A stretch of DNA of 64,000 nt from Rotaria sordida (GCA_905250125.1 CAJNOL010000348.1:91492-155491); one strand, 5' to 3'; counted from the first letter of the stretch, positions 46,986 to 58,820 are shown. The notes: generated by a model from the letters alone, not told the origin. Program-made: numbers and translations.

Positions 46986-48848
46986 TCAACAACAGATACA
47001 TCTACTTTGACGAACTTTTGATGTTCTTCGTTTAGCTGCTTCCTTATGAATTAATTGAAATGATTGCCAAAAAGGTCCCTCAAACGTCGATTCATCAATC
47101 CAAAGTGTTATCCATTCTTTTGATTGTGTAAATAGAAATCGATTTTCAGGACACAATATATGATTCCATCGTTCTTGTCGAATATCTTTGATAAGTGATA
47201 TAATAGAATAAACAAATTTCAATGCCAAACTGCGAAGAGACACTAGATAAATCCGTACAAATTGTACATTATTGAGTTTTGCTGCATTAATTTTCAAATG
47301 TTCAATCGATGGAAAGAGATCAGCAATCATCTTTATATCTTCTTTTCGAAATGAATGCTTATCAGCCGAAATATCCAGCCGTTTTACGGATTTATTTTTC
47401 ATCATAAGAATCTTTCGTATGCTGATCAATTGTTTAAAATGAATTTTTAGTGAAGTAATACATGTCATGCGTTCTATTAGTAAAGTGATCACATTGGTAT
47501 TGTGCTCGATTTGTGTAACCACCAGTTCAGTAATTGTCGAGAGATCAATATGTTTTATCATCCATTCGAGCGAAGACGAATTAAAATGATCTACTTCGAG
47601 ATGTTTTACATGGCTGAAATGATGTTCTGTCGGCAATAAAGAAGATTCACCCGAGTGATATAGATTAACAATGCAATCGATTTGAGAATTACTTTTTTCA
47701 ATTGAATGTTGAGGAATAGTCCAAAGTTGTAGGTTATTTTCCTGTTTTTTCCAAGAACTATTCATATTAAGTCTGGCATCAATAGGATAATAATAAAGAA
47801 TAATATTATCATCATCAGTATAATCATGTGTTATAAAATAGATTTCGTAATTTTTCTTTACAATCCAAAATGGATCTTCTAAAGATGATAACATATCGAC
47901 AATATTTTCGTCGGAAAGAAAAAGTCTACCAATTTTTAAAATAAATTTATTTAACAATGGTAATGATGTTTCAAATAATCTTTTCCAACTAGGAAGACAA
48001 CGATATTGAGCTGTTGTATCAGTTATTTCTAATTGACGTAAATTTGGCATGATATTAAAATAAAATGCAAGTTTATCGAATGTAATTGAACTATAATCAT
48101 TGATGAATTCAAAAATCAATGTATGAAGTTTTGTTAATGGTTGAATATTAGATTGTTTATCATTTATTGATTCAGTTAAATTTGATGATTCTTGACTAAT
48201 TCGTACATTTAGATAGATGAGATGAGAAGCACATTTGAAAATATGCTCAACATTGGTCCATGTACAGCCTCGTCCTTCAATGGTCAAATGTTCAAGATTC
48301 AATAAATTCAATGATGGAAAATAACAAAAAACAGGTTGAATATCAACAGAAAGAAAAAATCGTCGAATTTTCGTCAATGTTAACATTGCCAAAACAACAC
48401 AATTGAATTCAAATAATGAACGAACATTTTTACCTTTAATTGATAATGTATGAATATGTGTTTTTAATATAGAATGAAGTCCTTGATCCATAAGATCGAC
48501 TGAATTAGCATCAAAATCCAAATAAAGTCGACGAAGTCGTTTGAATTGTTCGAATGATCGAAATAAATATAGAAATGAATGAATTTGACCAGGTGTATCA
48601 CATTCTGATAAAGTTAAACTTGTTATCATATCATGATAAATTGGTAGAAGATTCATACAAAAATTAAAGTCTGACTTTTTAATACAAGTAAAATCAAAAT
48701 AAAATTGTTTACATCGATTAATGAGTGCATCGAAACGACTATTCAATTGATTTAAGAATGAAATAAATATATCAACTCCATTGATATAATTTTCGATAAG
48801 ATCAAGCAATATTTCATTCGAAAGTGATTCAAGTTTTGTCACTGACAT
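46986..48848 (-). CDS. F-box domain protein with leucine-rich-like body (intron-less)
   Basis: A single open frame of 620 residues. The N-terminus (about 5-50) fits an F-box: LESLSNEILLDLIENYINGV followed by a hydrophobic FLNQLNSRFDALINRC. The remainder is rich in leucine and isoleucine, with irregular repeats of the kind LxxLxIxxxx (for example about 170-215 and 430-560), consistent with a degenerate leucine-rich-repeat solenoid that would bind substrates. F-box proteins recruit targets to SCF-type ubiquitin ligases through Skp1. The C-terminus ends RQSRCICC; the terminal cysteines could be lipid-modified, but no CaaX box is present. The lack of introns contrasts with most other genes here and suggests a retroposed or expanded family. 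Target unknown. Confidence 0.8.
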   Translation of the reverse strand: MSVTKLESLSNEILLDLIENYINGVDIFISFLNQLNSRFDALINRCKQFYFDFTCIKKSDFNFCMNLLPIYHDMITSLTLSECDTPGQIHSFLYLFRSFEQFKRLRRLYLDFDANSVDLMDQGLHSILKTHIHTLSIKGKNVRSLFEFNCVVLAMLTLTKIRRFFLSVDIQPVFCYFPSLNLLNLEHLTIEGRGCTWTNVEHIFKCASHLIYLNVRISQESSNLTESINDKQSNIQPLTKLHTLIFEFINDYSSITFDKLAFYFNIMPNLRQLEITDTTAQYRCLPSWKRLFETSLPLLNKFILKIGRLFLSDENIVDMLSSLEDPFWIVKKNYEIYFITHDYTDDDNIILYYYPIDARLNMNSSWKKQENNLQLWTIPQHSIEKSNSQIDCIVNLYHSGESSLLPTEHHFSHVKHLEVDHFNSSSLEWMIKHIDLSTITELVVTQIEHNTNVITLLIERMTCITSLKIHFKQLISIRKILMMKNKSVKRLDISADKHSFRKEDIKMIADLFPSIEHLKINAAKLNNVQFVRIYLVSLRSLALKFVYSIISLIKDIRQERWNHILCPENRFLFTQSKEWITLWIDESTFEGPFWQSFQLIHKEAAKRRTSKVRQSRCICC

Positions 48849-50169
48849 TATTCAACTGACAAGTAAAAGAAGAATATTAAATCATACTCATGTCAACAAT
48901 ATTCTATATGATGTGTGTATGTATACATACTGATAAAATAAAATTAATTTAATAAATTATATTTATTGGATAAAATTTTTATAAAAAGCCTAGATCATTT
49001 TTCTCATTGAAAATATTAGAATTTTTTCGTTGTTGTTTTTTTTTCAATCTATTGCGACGTTTTTAAATATGTGACATAGGTTGCGCTAGTTCTGCGTCAA
49101 CTTCAAATTTACTTTGGAAAATAATTTCAAGAAATATGAAAATGTAACACAAATTTTTTGTTTTTATATATTCTAAAAGAGAAAAAATTTATTAAATTTT
49201 CTCGAAAAATTTCTATCCAATCAACTTGATTTATTGAATTTTCAATCATTTTATTCAGCAAGCCCGTACGATAATATTTGCACAATGATGAATCAGCCCA
49301 TGAGTTTGATTCATTCCTGTCAATGCAACATGCGCTAACAACAGAAGGAAAAAAAAATCGAAAATCTTTTTTTGCACTTTTTTTTTCTCATTCATATAAT
49401 CATATCATGTCTTGTGTCAACGAACAAAACATTAAATAATACAGTATAATTCTTCTGGAAGACAAAAATAGACAATTGCCGATTTCAATTATTTGTTTAG
49501 TTTGAATATCTTGTTTTTCAGAAGTCAAATATGTCATCTTTCTGCAAGCAAAGTAACAGATTATTATAATATATAATCATTTACTAATCGAAAATCATTT
49601 CGATGAAACATTGTTGTCAACATCCACAGTCAAAACTGTATCTTTAAGGCTAATCTGTCTACCTAAACAATAGAATTGCTCTGTTTACTATCATATATTG
49701 CATTGGATTTTTACAGTTAGCTGCTAAATATACAAATCATCATACACTACTGAAAATAAATGAAAAATACACTAACGAAAGATACAGCATTTTTCCATTA
49801 CTTTTCAATCAATAAATGATTATTCAGAGTATGAGTCTTAGATAATAGAAGATTCATATCGACCCACCTACACTGATATCCTATTGTCCACAACAATATT
49901 ATATCTTTGGTTTTTTTTATTCAACAATCAATAAATATTCTACTTTAAATAGTTGTTCCTATGAGAATATACTTCGAAAACAGTAATTACAATTATTATT
50001 ATTACTTTTCATACTAAAAGTTTTAGCGAAAGATGTCTTAGCACTTCAAAATCGTTGTTTTTAAAAATCATATGAATTCTACAAATTAGTTTAATATATA
50101 AACAAGAAACAATTATAAAAGCAAATATCTACTTATGATGAAACTCATCTATCATACCAGTAAAACTTC
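48849..50169. other. Intergenic, no gene seen
   Basis: AT-rich spacer containing the 5' flank of the F-box gene (the first ATG has TATA-like and TA-rich sequence within 100 bp upstream, not distinctive). Nothing else recognised. Confidence 0.45.
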
Positions 50170-50361
50170 TACAAACCCCCCACAAAATAGAAGACCCTCC
50201 TATATTACAAGGATTCTCTAATTAGAAGCCTCCCCCTTCCTGGAGGCGTCGCTCCATACAAATTTTGTGTTTTTCCGAGCGGAACTGACCAAAATTCGGG
50301 TTGAATGTGACGCGTCATAATATAAGGCTCGGGACCTTCTATTCCGGAAGGGGGTTTACTA
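50170..50361. repeat. Short TIR element (MITE) abutting the SLC10-like stop codon
   Basis: The left end reads TA then CAAACCCCCCAC and AATAGAAGACCC. The right end on the other strand reads TA, GTAAACCCCCTT and AATAGAAGGTCCC. So there are imperfect inverted repeats of about 28 bp, flanked by TA at 50170-50171 and 50360-50361. The interior is GC-rich (CCTCCCCCTTCCTGGAGGCG). The right TA and the first base of the element form the TAG stop codon of the neighbouring gene. Confidence 0.7.
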
Positions 50362-51852
50362 ACATGCAACATTTATAGTTTCTGATTCGTCTGTTTTAAG
50401 TTCATCTTCATTGTTAGATTGAACATAAGTATTATGTTTTAGTGTCTGTGTCGGTTTGTTGAATTTTTTTTCTATCCAATGTTTCAATAATGTAACCTGA
50501 ATAGTACCTATTAACAATTGTTCGGTATGATATATAATTAATGGTAATGGAAGTAAATCACTAATATATTGATTTGTATTATCATGTAAAGCATTGATTA
50601 ATGGAATACCCATACCTAAATTTTTCATTACACCACAAAACATAATTGCAACAGTATCTTTTTCAGAAAATTGCCAATGTCGAACAGGTAATCTGGCTAT
50701 AATAATAATTAATAATGAAAATAATATATAGATACCACCATTAATAAAAATTAAAATAAGAAGATCTATTTTTTGTATCGTTTGAAACGATCCAGTAGAA
50801 AAAACAGTAGAAAATACAGACCATACGACTATTAATAAAGCTAAACTATTCAATTCAGCAAAGTGAAATTTTTCTCGTATATATATTATTTTTTTTGTCC
50901 ATAATAAATGAATCATTTGTCCAATAAATAAAGGAAGTAAAATAGTTAAACATAAATTTTTAATAACATGACTATAGTTTAATTCATGTTGTGTATTACT
51001 TGTTTTTGATAAAAAATCAAATATAGAATTTTTCATAAAAAGAAATATAACAGCTGGTGATAGAAAAGTACCTAAAACACTGCTAAGTATTGCATTTAAT
51101 AATCCAGCATATTCATTTCCTAAGGCATTCTTAGTCATAATAACACTACCAGAAATCGTCGGTGGCATTGAAGCCATTATAATGATACCAAATATCAATG
51201 TTTTGTTCATAGATGTTTTTGCTAATAACAATGATAAACCATAAACTAGAAATGGAAAAATTATAAGACTATAGATTTGAACAAAGATATGAAGACGAAT
51301 ATGAAGAACTTCTTTAGCAAGTTGTCTTGTTACAATAGATAAACCATTAAGAAAGAAAATGAATATAATACAACCATATTTAACAGTCCATTCTGAACGA
51401 ATATAGCCACCTGTTTTTCCAACATTTGGAAAAATATATGCTATTAAGATTGATAAAAGCAGACCAATAAGAAACCAATATTTTCGAACTATTGACAATA
51501 TTTTAGATAAACATGATTGATTTGATTTCTTTTTTATTTCTTGTTGTTGTTGTTTATTCTTCATATAGGTCTCAACTGACGATATCATTCGAGGTAAACA
51601 ATATAAACAAACTAATTTTTCATTATAAATAGCACAAATCTGTGGGCATTCGACCAGAGATGTTATATCAAATGAAATACTCTCTGATAGTATAACGATT
51701 ATTGAAGAATCTGTTTTATCAATAATATATTCTTTTAATTGATAATTATTTGTAAATTCATGTGTAAAATTGATTTCTGACAGAGCCTTATCGGATGAAT
51801 TTCCAAGCCAAACGAGTTCAAATAAATTTTCGTCATTTTTTTCATTCGACAT
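50359..51852 (-). CDS. SLC10A7/RCH1-type membrane transporter with an extra N-terminal domain (intron-less)
   Basis: A single open frame of 497 residues. Residues about 125-460 form ten hydrophobic segments of the bile-acid:sodium symporter fold, closest by eye to SLC10A7 and fungal Rch1: FPNVGKTGGYIRSEWTVKYG, IFIFFLNGLSI, SMPPTISGSVIMTKNALGNE, and IMFCGVMKNLGMGIPLI. These relatives sit in plasma or secretory-pathway membranes and influence calcium handling; the transported solute is uncertain. SLC10A7 is about 340 residues, so roughly 110 N-terminal residues are extra: FELVWLGN ... LKEYIIDKTDSSIIVILSES ... CPQICAIYNEKLVCLYC. This alternating strand/helix piece resembles a small Rossmann- or receiver-like domain that I associate with other bdelloid proteins (inference). 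The C-terminal tail (about 465-497) is hydrophilic. The stop lies on the edge of an inserted element, so the ancestral tail may have been longer. Confidence 0.87.
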   Translation of the reverse strand: MSNEKNDENLFELVWLGNSSDKALSEINFTHEFTNNYQLKEYIIDKTDSSIIVILSESISFDITSLVECPQICAIYNEKLVCLYCLPRMISSVETYMKNKQQQQEIKKKSNQSCLSKILSIVRKYWFLIGLLLSILIAYIFPNVGKTGGYIRSEWTVKYGCIIFIFFLNGLSIVTRQLAKEVLHIRLHIFVQIYSLIIFPFLVYGLSLLLAKTSMNKTLIFGIIIMASMPPTISGSVIMTKNALGNEYAGLLNAILSSVLGTFLSPAVIFLFMKNSIFDFLSKTSNTQHELNYSHVIKNLCLTILLPLFIGQMIHLLWTKKIIYIREKFHFAELNSLALLIVVWSVFSTVFSTGSFQTIQKIDLLILIFINGGIYILFSLLIIIIARLPVRHWQFSEKDTVAIMFCGVMKNLGMGIPLINALHDNTNQYISDLLPLPLIIYHTEQLLIGTIQVTLLKHWIEKKFNKPTQTLKHNTYVQSNNEDELKTDESETINVAC

Positions 51853-54489
51853 TTTTAATATTAATATTATATTAAAATAAAAAAGAAAACAATTAATCTA
51901 AAATATATAAATATATAATTGTCTTTCTGAAAAGAAAAAGAAAACGATATTATTCAATATAGATTTAGATCGACAATTGGACAAGAATTTACACGGATAA
52001 ACAAATAATCTTTCGATTTATTTTAGATATAATCCTTTCTTCAACATGTTTACTAGATTCTTTTTGACTTCAACGTTATTATAAATATAACAGCAGATAT
52101 TTTTTAACTATCACCATTTTTATCTATTCTCTTTTTTTGAGTAGCCTGATAATGGGCAACTAGTAAAATTAATTGTATTCGACTTTTAGAACCGTTTATG
52201 ATTACATGATCTTTATCATATTACAAAATGATAAGCGAAAACGCTGTTCGATCACAAGAAAAGAAAAAGGTCAACTTCTTTTTTTCCAGGGAAATTTGAC
52301 ATTTCAATAAAGAATCATAGTCGTACACCAATGAAATACGTAGACTGCGATCAACTACATAACCTATATCGTTGGCAAGTATCTTTATCGAACTATTTCA
52401 CATGTTCTATGGTGACTATTTTACTACATCAACATTTTTATATAGTAATCATCCAAAAAAAGATATCTTGTCAATGTCAACACTATCATTTACCATTTCG
52501 GGCAAAAAATTTAACTTAATTTGAATCATATTTATTTATACATTGAATGATCCATCAATGTGAATTATCCACAAATTGTATGAGAATTAAAGAAAATAAA
52601 ACAAAGAACTATAAGCATGTTGAAAAGTTATAAGATCCTGTAAAGATAAATTACTATTCAATCAAAAATCGGTTGACAGTGACGAATATAAATCTTACGA
52701 TCACACTATAAAAATTGATCGTAAAGTCAATAAGCTAACCACATATCCTACCCTATAACATGAACTAGAAATGCCGAAAAATTTATTTTTCAGTTCATGA
52801 ATCATAGAGTTGGGTTGAGTAGTTTGAGTGCTACTCATAGGGTAACCCTAATCTAGATGGCGGCAACAAAAGACATGGTTAACGAAGTTGTGAAATCGAT
52901 TTCAATAGCAGAGCAACGACAAAGAGGAAATTATGACAATAAGGAAAAAAAAAGATAAAATTGAATATACGTGAGTCATACTTGATGATGTGATCCAACA
53001 ATAAATAAATATTAGGGCGCTCATATCTGATATATGTCACTGGGTAACGACATCTTTATTAAAAAAAACTCTTCTATTATTATTTTCTTATAAGTATAGT
53101 TCATTTCATGATTCAATCCAACAGTCATTCATGAGCCAACCGATAATATCTTTCTCCAAATTTGAATGAGTGGATCGAATTTCAGATCATCGAAATGACC
53201 TGCCCGACCTACTGGATTGGGTTGGACTATAGCAAATCCTTAGCAACTCGAACCTAATCTATTGAACATTTCTGACGGAAAGCAAATGCTACATTAAAAA
53301 AAAATTTGAATGAGAGATCACCACAAAGCAAAACTATGTTAATAATTTGATCCCTGTACTCTCTCCTTTTCAACAGGAGAATTTTTTTAGTACTGGTGTC
53401 TTTCCTTTGGAAAATCATCAGAGCAAGATATTGGACATGAGCAAAATATTTTCCTACTAGTATTCTATCACAATTAATATTTTCAAAAATATTTTATGAG
53501 TGTAAACATCAATTGTTGTGGAAGATATGTCATATGTGTATGTCTTTATCCTATACTAGGAATTCTATGTATTCTACTAATTTGATTAGATCTTATGAAT
53601 ATGCTACAAAAAACTATAATTTTTTTTTCTTTTTTGAATCCTGCTTATTCGAAACAATCCAACTAAACAAACGACATGATCGCAGATCAAATCTGTTTAT
53701 AGAAATCCGATGGTATCCGAGTTCTAGTGGAATTACGAAGTGCCATGCGAAGATGTTTTTAATGTCGATTATCAAGAAATTGATAATTCGTAAAAAAAAA
53801 AGACTTGTGATTCTTTCTGTAATTGATTACAATGCATTGTTTTTTCTCGAAAGTATATATACTTTACTGGAATTGGCTCTTCTACCAACGTAGTTACAAA
53901 CGTTATATTTCGATCAAAAGATTGAATCAAAAAATAGATATTAAGATATTCATTGCTAAGACAAGTCTATCAATGCATATTAACATGTTTCTAAACAATA
54001 CTATCCATTGATAATTATATTGTCTTAACATCAGCTGTAATGCATCACTTCAGTTGACTAAACAAAATGACAATTTACTTTTTATCTTCTTATCGTTTTA
54101 AATATTTCAAGTTTTGAAAAAGAAACAGCTTCATAAAAGTTTGCCTACTCGGAAAGATATTTGTAAAAAAAACGAAATATTCTCGAAAAGATCAGAAAAG
54201 AGATTTGTGTCATTTAGTCGTTAAATTTTATTTGTGCATTCGAACGAATGTACAAATGATTTTTCATTCATGAAATCATCACGACAGAAAATACCGACTT
54301 TCAATGCATACGTCTAGATAGTAGAACGCAAGATAACGCTATTTAGAAAAAATGTTGACATACTCTAGCAGAGATATCTTAAAATTATATGTTGACATGT
54401 TTTCTTTACAGTTTTTCTTGAAAATTCCATCAATATATAGAAAGAAATGTTATGATAAAACAAGCGCGTCTTCATGATCAATTTATTAT
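51853..54489. other. Intergenic, no supported gene
   Basis: AT-rich. Two GC-richer patches at about 52800-52860 (GGGTTGAGTAGTTTGAG, GGGTAACCCTAATC) and 53195-53260 (GACCTGCCCGACCTACTGG, TTGGGTTGG) may be remnants of short elements. Frames of 60-126 codons at 52331-52519 and 53513-54011 have no recognisable domain. Confidence 0.35.
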
Positions 54490-55080
54490 TATGAACACCT
54501 TCTTGTTTAGATCTTCGATAATTTTTTCTGCAGCACTAAACGTCGATGGTATTTGTTGAGCAGTATTCGACGGATCGAAAAAGTACATCAAAGCATGGCA
54601 GGTTACTCGAGATCGCTCGTTTAATCTGATCGAAAGGAATTCTGTTCTGATGCGTATGGTTCGCTGTTAAGTTAGCCGTTGTTTGTTGACCTTGAACAAG
54701 TAATTCTTCTCGGCGTGGTTGACAGTGATCGTTATTGAATCTATGCTTTGCTGTTGGTGGACCACCTGAACCAGCACTATTGTTTAGTCTTCGTTTGTTC
54801 GGTGTTGATGTTTCTGGCTGTAATTGTACTCTAGTTGAGATATTCTTATGATTATTTAAATAAATTTGACGTTGCCGATCATTGAAAACCACGCTTTGGC
54901 TCTCGTAAGGTTCGAAATGACCAGAAATTTGGGGTGCAAGCGCGTTTTGGTGTTGTTGTTGACGAAAGAGTAAGAAGTCATTTAAAAGTACTTCATCATT
55001 TCCCAAGAAATGTATTACATCATCTCTTTGTACTTCACCAGATTTATTGACACGCAAATCATAACTACCTGTATCCTGTG
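54490..55080 (-). pseudogene. Retroelement ORF1-like fragment (probable non-LTR relic)
   Basis: The minus-strand frame 55057-54536 and its upstream continuation from about 55078 give a Gln/Asn-rich, basic protein with NSAGSGGPPTAKHRFNN and then IPFDQIKRAISSNLPCF. After a frameshift near 54590 the next frame continues FDPSNTAQQIPSTFSAAEKI. I recall similar segments from ORF1-like proteins of rotifer retroelements, so the assignment is memory-based inference. GC content is clearly higher than its surroundings, supporting a mobile origin. An upstream TGA (about 55079) and the frameshift show decay; no reverse transcriptase is nearby. Confidence 0.5.
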
Positions 55081-57406
55081 TTTCTTGTCAGCGATTATTG
55101 ATTTTCTTGCTACTAGAACCATTAGTTCTTGAGTTTCTCCGTCCATCATCTGGAAAGTAATAAAAATGTGTCTATTCCTCACGAAGCAAAAAAGGAGAGT
55201 GACTTCTTCATATTGAGAGGTCACAGCTACGTTGATTGGATCATGTCTTAAGGATGCCACATGAAAGACTTATTTATCAAGTTTTCCAAGCTATGCTCGA
55301 AAGAAAAAGACCAATGGGTCATTCACAAATGAGTTGACGCAGTTATATCACGCGTCTATGTAAGGAGCGATTCGAGCTTTCATGAACCGATGTGATACTT
55401 GCGGCGGTGGCTCGAGATGAGTGGAAGAATCTGCTAAATGGGTTTAAACTCTCGACCCGTAAGGAAAAGGAAAAACGAAAATGAATGAATGAATATTTCA
55501 TTTTAAATAAACTCTATAAAATCTATCCATTTATTATGAATTTAATATAAAAAAATAATCATTATTGATTTTCTTAAAGACATCTACAATAAAAAATAAA
55601 CAAAATATCTGAAATAAAACTCTCCCGTATTTTTTTTCTCTATTTCAATTTACAATAAATATTTTCCTCATTCATACATATAAAGTTGAATTTGCTTATC
55701 ATTTAATACGACAGATAGTTGTAGAAGTGATCTATGAAGAAAAGAAAGCTCCTAATAATATGACATAAATTTCAAGGCTAAATTATATTGATAGTAGACT
55801 TCCACATTACCGTATTAAGGATCCTCTGAAACAACTATATGATTCATCGATGTTTTCTAGTGTTAAATGTTCAATGTCCTATTGAATGTAATAAAGCCCT
55901 GACCACTACCAAAGAGCCTACATTCGTGAATGAATAATGTGCCAGATGTAATAGAAGACTGACTTCTCTTAAGTAATTAAGTTTTCTCAAAATTGGGACT
56001 TTAATTAATGCATTTAGGTCAAAATATGCTCAGTTTTCAAGATTATGAACTGAAAAATGTTACAAGACTGATGTCAACATTACTTGTTGACTTTGAGAAC
56101 TCTAAAAATGTCTTCCAAAATCCTTAAAATTTTGTTTCTTTTTTAAAAAACTCTTTTATATAAAAATAATGAAAATGAATAGGAGACTAGAGAAGATACT
56201 TCTGAAATCTTTATTCGCTTGATCATATATAAAAGTCGAGATCTTTTATTCTATGGACAAGATTTATTGTTAACAAATAGCCGAAAAAATATTCAATTTT
56301 TATTTGTTAAACTCTTCTTTGTCTGAAATCAACCAGAGAAAAAAATGATTCAATTGTTATTGAAAAAACAAGAATTAATAAGTATGATTTACCAAAAAAG
56401 CAAATTACAATAAAAAAACATATTTATTGTTCTAGTGTTATCTAAAGATACTCAATCAAGATTGTTTTTAATTAGAGTTAATATAAATATTGATATTCTA
56501 TTTGAATGTAGACATAAGATGGTCGATTTAATTTCAGTACCTGTTCATGAAGATTACTTATTTGATTGTTTCGACTCATCGAATTAATTTTTATTTTTTA
56601 GTTTATATTATAATCATGCCACTAGTTGTCACGGTCCTACTGCTCGTGATATAGAGTCATTATTTCATAAAGCGATATAGAACATAGAGATAGGAGCCGA
56701 GCCAAGATCTTAAAATTAGAACAAATAAGATCGATGTAAAAAATAAGGTTCGCAAAGAAATAGTAGAAATTTTGAAAAACTTTGTACTCCTTTTTGCTGA
56801 CACAAACGAAACTATTGGATTATTGGGAAACGGTTGTACATGCACCAGATCATTATTCTTGTGATCATAAACATTATCGTATAGTTGAAGAATCTATAAA
56901 ATCTTGTGAAATATGATTTTATCGAAAAGATATTCGAAGATAATTAAATGATTATAATATCTTTTTTGATAGTAGTTTTTTTTATATTACTGTCGCCGCT
57001 GTTGAGCAAATAATAGTCTATGCAGCTGGAAAACGCGACATATATATGCGAAACGAATTGTTTCAAAATTTATACTTACATAATGGTTTGTATTTCTAGC
57101 TGATTTTTGTTTTACTCACTTAATATTTTATTCGAGCTACAAGTAATATATAAAAGTTCATTGAACGTTTCGAAGAATGATCATATTTCTCATCGTTTGT
57201 CGATATAATTGTTTGGAATCTCGTTTAAAATCATTGAAATAAAACAACTGAAATATATTACTTTAATGTTTTTAATAAGAAAAAACAAACAAGTTTCAAT
57301 TATTAAAATAAAAAGAAATTTTGATTTTCTAAACCAAAAAAAACCAAATGTTCTTATTTATTTGTTTGAAATAAAAATTGAAAATAAAATTCTATATTAT
57401 TTAAAA
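55081..57406. other. Intergenic with possible decayed coding pieces
   Basis: The left part (to about 55450) is GC-richer and may be the 5' end of the retroelement relic. At about 56519-57080 on the plus strand, broken frames read DLISVPVHEDYLFDCFD, CHGPTARDIESLFHKA and YWETVVHAPDHYSCDHKHYR. The His/Cys pattern looks once coding but I recognise no family. The rest is AT-rich. Confidence 0.3.
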
Positions 57407-58820
57407 TTAAGCAAGTTCCATAGGTTCATATGTTCCCATTGTTGTTTTCACTTTTTCATCAACAATATCAAATTTGAATTTTTTAAACATTTGTTGATGT
57501 AATCAACGAATCAATATTAATTTATCATTCCGAATAGCCACAATTTCATAAGGTAAAAATTTATCTAATTTTTCTTTTGTTAAAACAAACATATTAATGT
57601 GACTACCCGAATATAAATCAGTTATTATTGAAACACAAAGAGTATCGCATCATCTTCCTTTTAAATTAAATAAATATCTATTTAAATAAGAAAAAACAAA
57701 AAAGAAACTTGAACTAACATTCATATTATGTGTAAAATGATCTTCAATAACAGATAATGAAGTATATACATCAGAACCTAAATATATCAAGAGAATTAAA
57801 ATAACACAAGATTATTTATCTTGTTAATCTGATTCAATAAAAGGTAAATATGCAATATTTCTGTGAGAATGAACTGTAGTTATATGCGAACCAGTTACAT
57901 CGACACCAACTATCATTATATAAGTTCCGATATAACCTTGATATCTAAATAGAATATCATGAACGATTTATTTAATTTATATTTAACTATTTCGAACAAT
58001 ATTATCAAGCGTAAGAAATCGACTCATTTTAATCGGACTTTACTTTTTTTTCCAAGAAAAGAAAAATAAAAGATTCTTTCTATAGAGAATTCTTATTCTT
58101 GAAAAGAAATGTGCACAGCGTCTAAAAATCAAGACGAGGGCAGTACTGAGGTATTTAACGTTAACCGGCCAACTTCTTTTTCTCATATTAGTTACGTTAT
58201 AATGTTTCTTTTAAATATTATTTTATTTGTGAACATCTACTTATGAACAACAATATAATATTGAAAATAGTATCAAAAAATCTTTAATTATACAACATCT
58301 AAGTCAAACATATATGTTCTCTTAAACACTTTTCATTACGATTGTTTTCTAACAACTGTAGCAACTCGAACTTGTCGATCTTGATTTAATTTAAGTTGAG
58401 ATTCAAGTAAACATGTTTGAAAATCACAATAAGCTGATGTTTCAGCACCGAGTGCATATATATTATCAGATAATCGATGAATTTTTAATATATTATCATC
58501 AAATATAATATTTCCTTTTGTACATCGACTATCAGCACCAACTAAAACAGCATCCTTTTATTTAAACGATGGAAACAAAAAAAAACAGAAATTTTCATTT
58601 AACTTCTTTTAAATAAAATCCTAAAATATACTTTGTATTTGACTGCTACAATTGTTGTACCAGTCTTTCGTACTGTGCCAGGCAAGACACTATTATTTCA
58701 TAAGAGTTCATTTCTATAACAGAATAAAGGATAATTATTAAATAATATAAATCAATCTAACTATCGACAATTATCAAAGACAAATCCACCTGAAGCTTGT
58801 TCAAAGGCAAAACCAGACAT
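57407..58820 (-). pseudogene. PSMB7-like (pseudogene): Proteasome subunit beta-2 (PSMB7/PSMB10-type) pseudogene
   Basis: The first exon (from 58820) reads SGGFVFDNCR, the conserved PSMB7 propeptide motif. The next (about 58628-58715) reads VRKTGTTIVAVKYK, with the catalytic threonine of the TTI cleavage motif, but has an in-frame TGA just before it. The third (about 58339-58556) reads GADSR, LKIHRLSDNIYALGAETSAY and continues to a TAA. Further pieces follow: RYQGYIGTYIMIVGVDVTGS (about 57890-57960), GSDVYTSLSVIEDHF (about 57740-57783) and ITDLYSGSHINMFVLTKEKL with the C-terminus to 57407. They are interrupted by stops (including a TGA near 57509) and frameshifts, and exon borders are partly lost. 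The functional beta-2 subunit supplies trypsin-like activity to the 20S core; this copy cannot. A working copy is presumably elsewhere. Confidence 0.85.
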
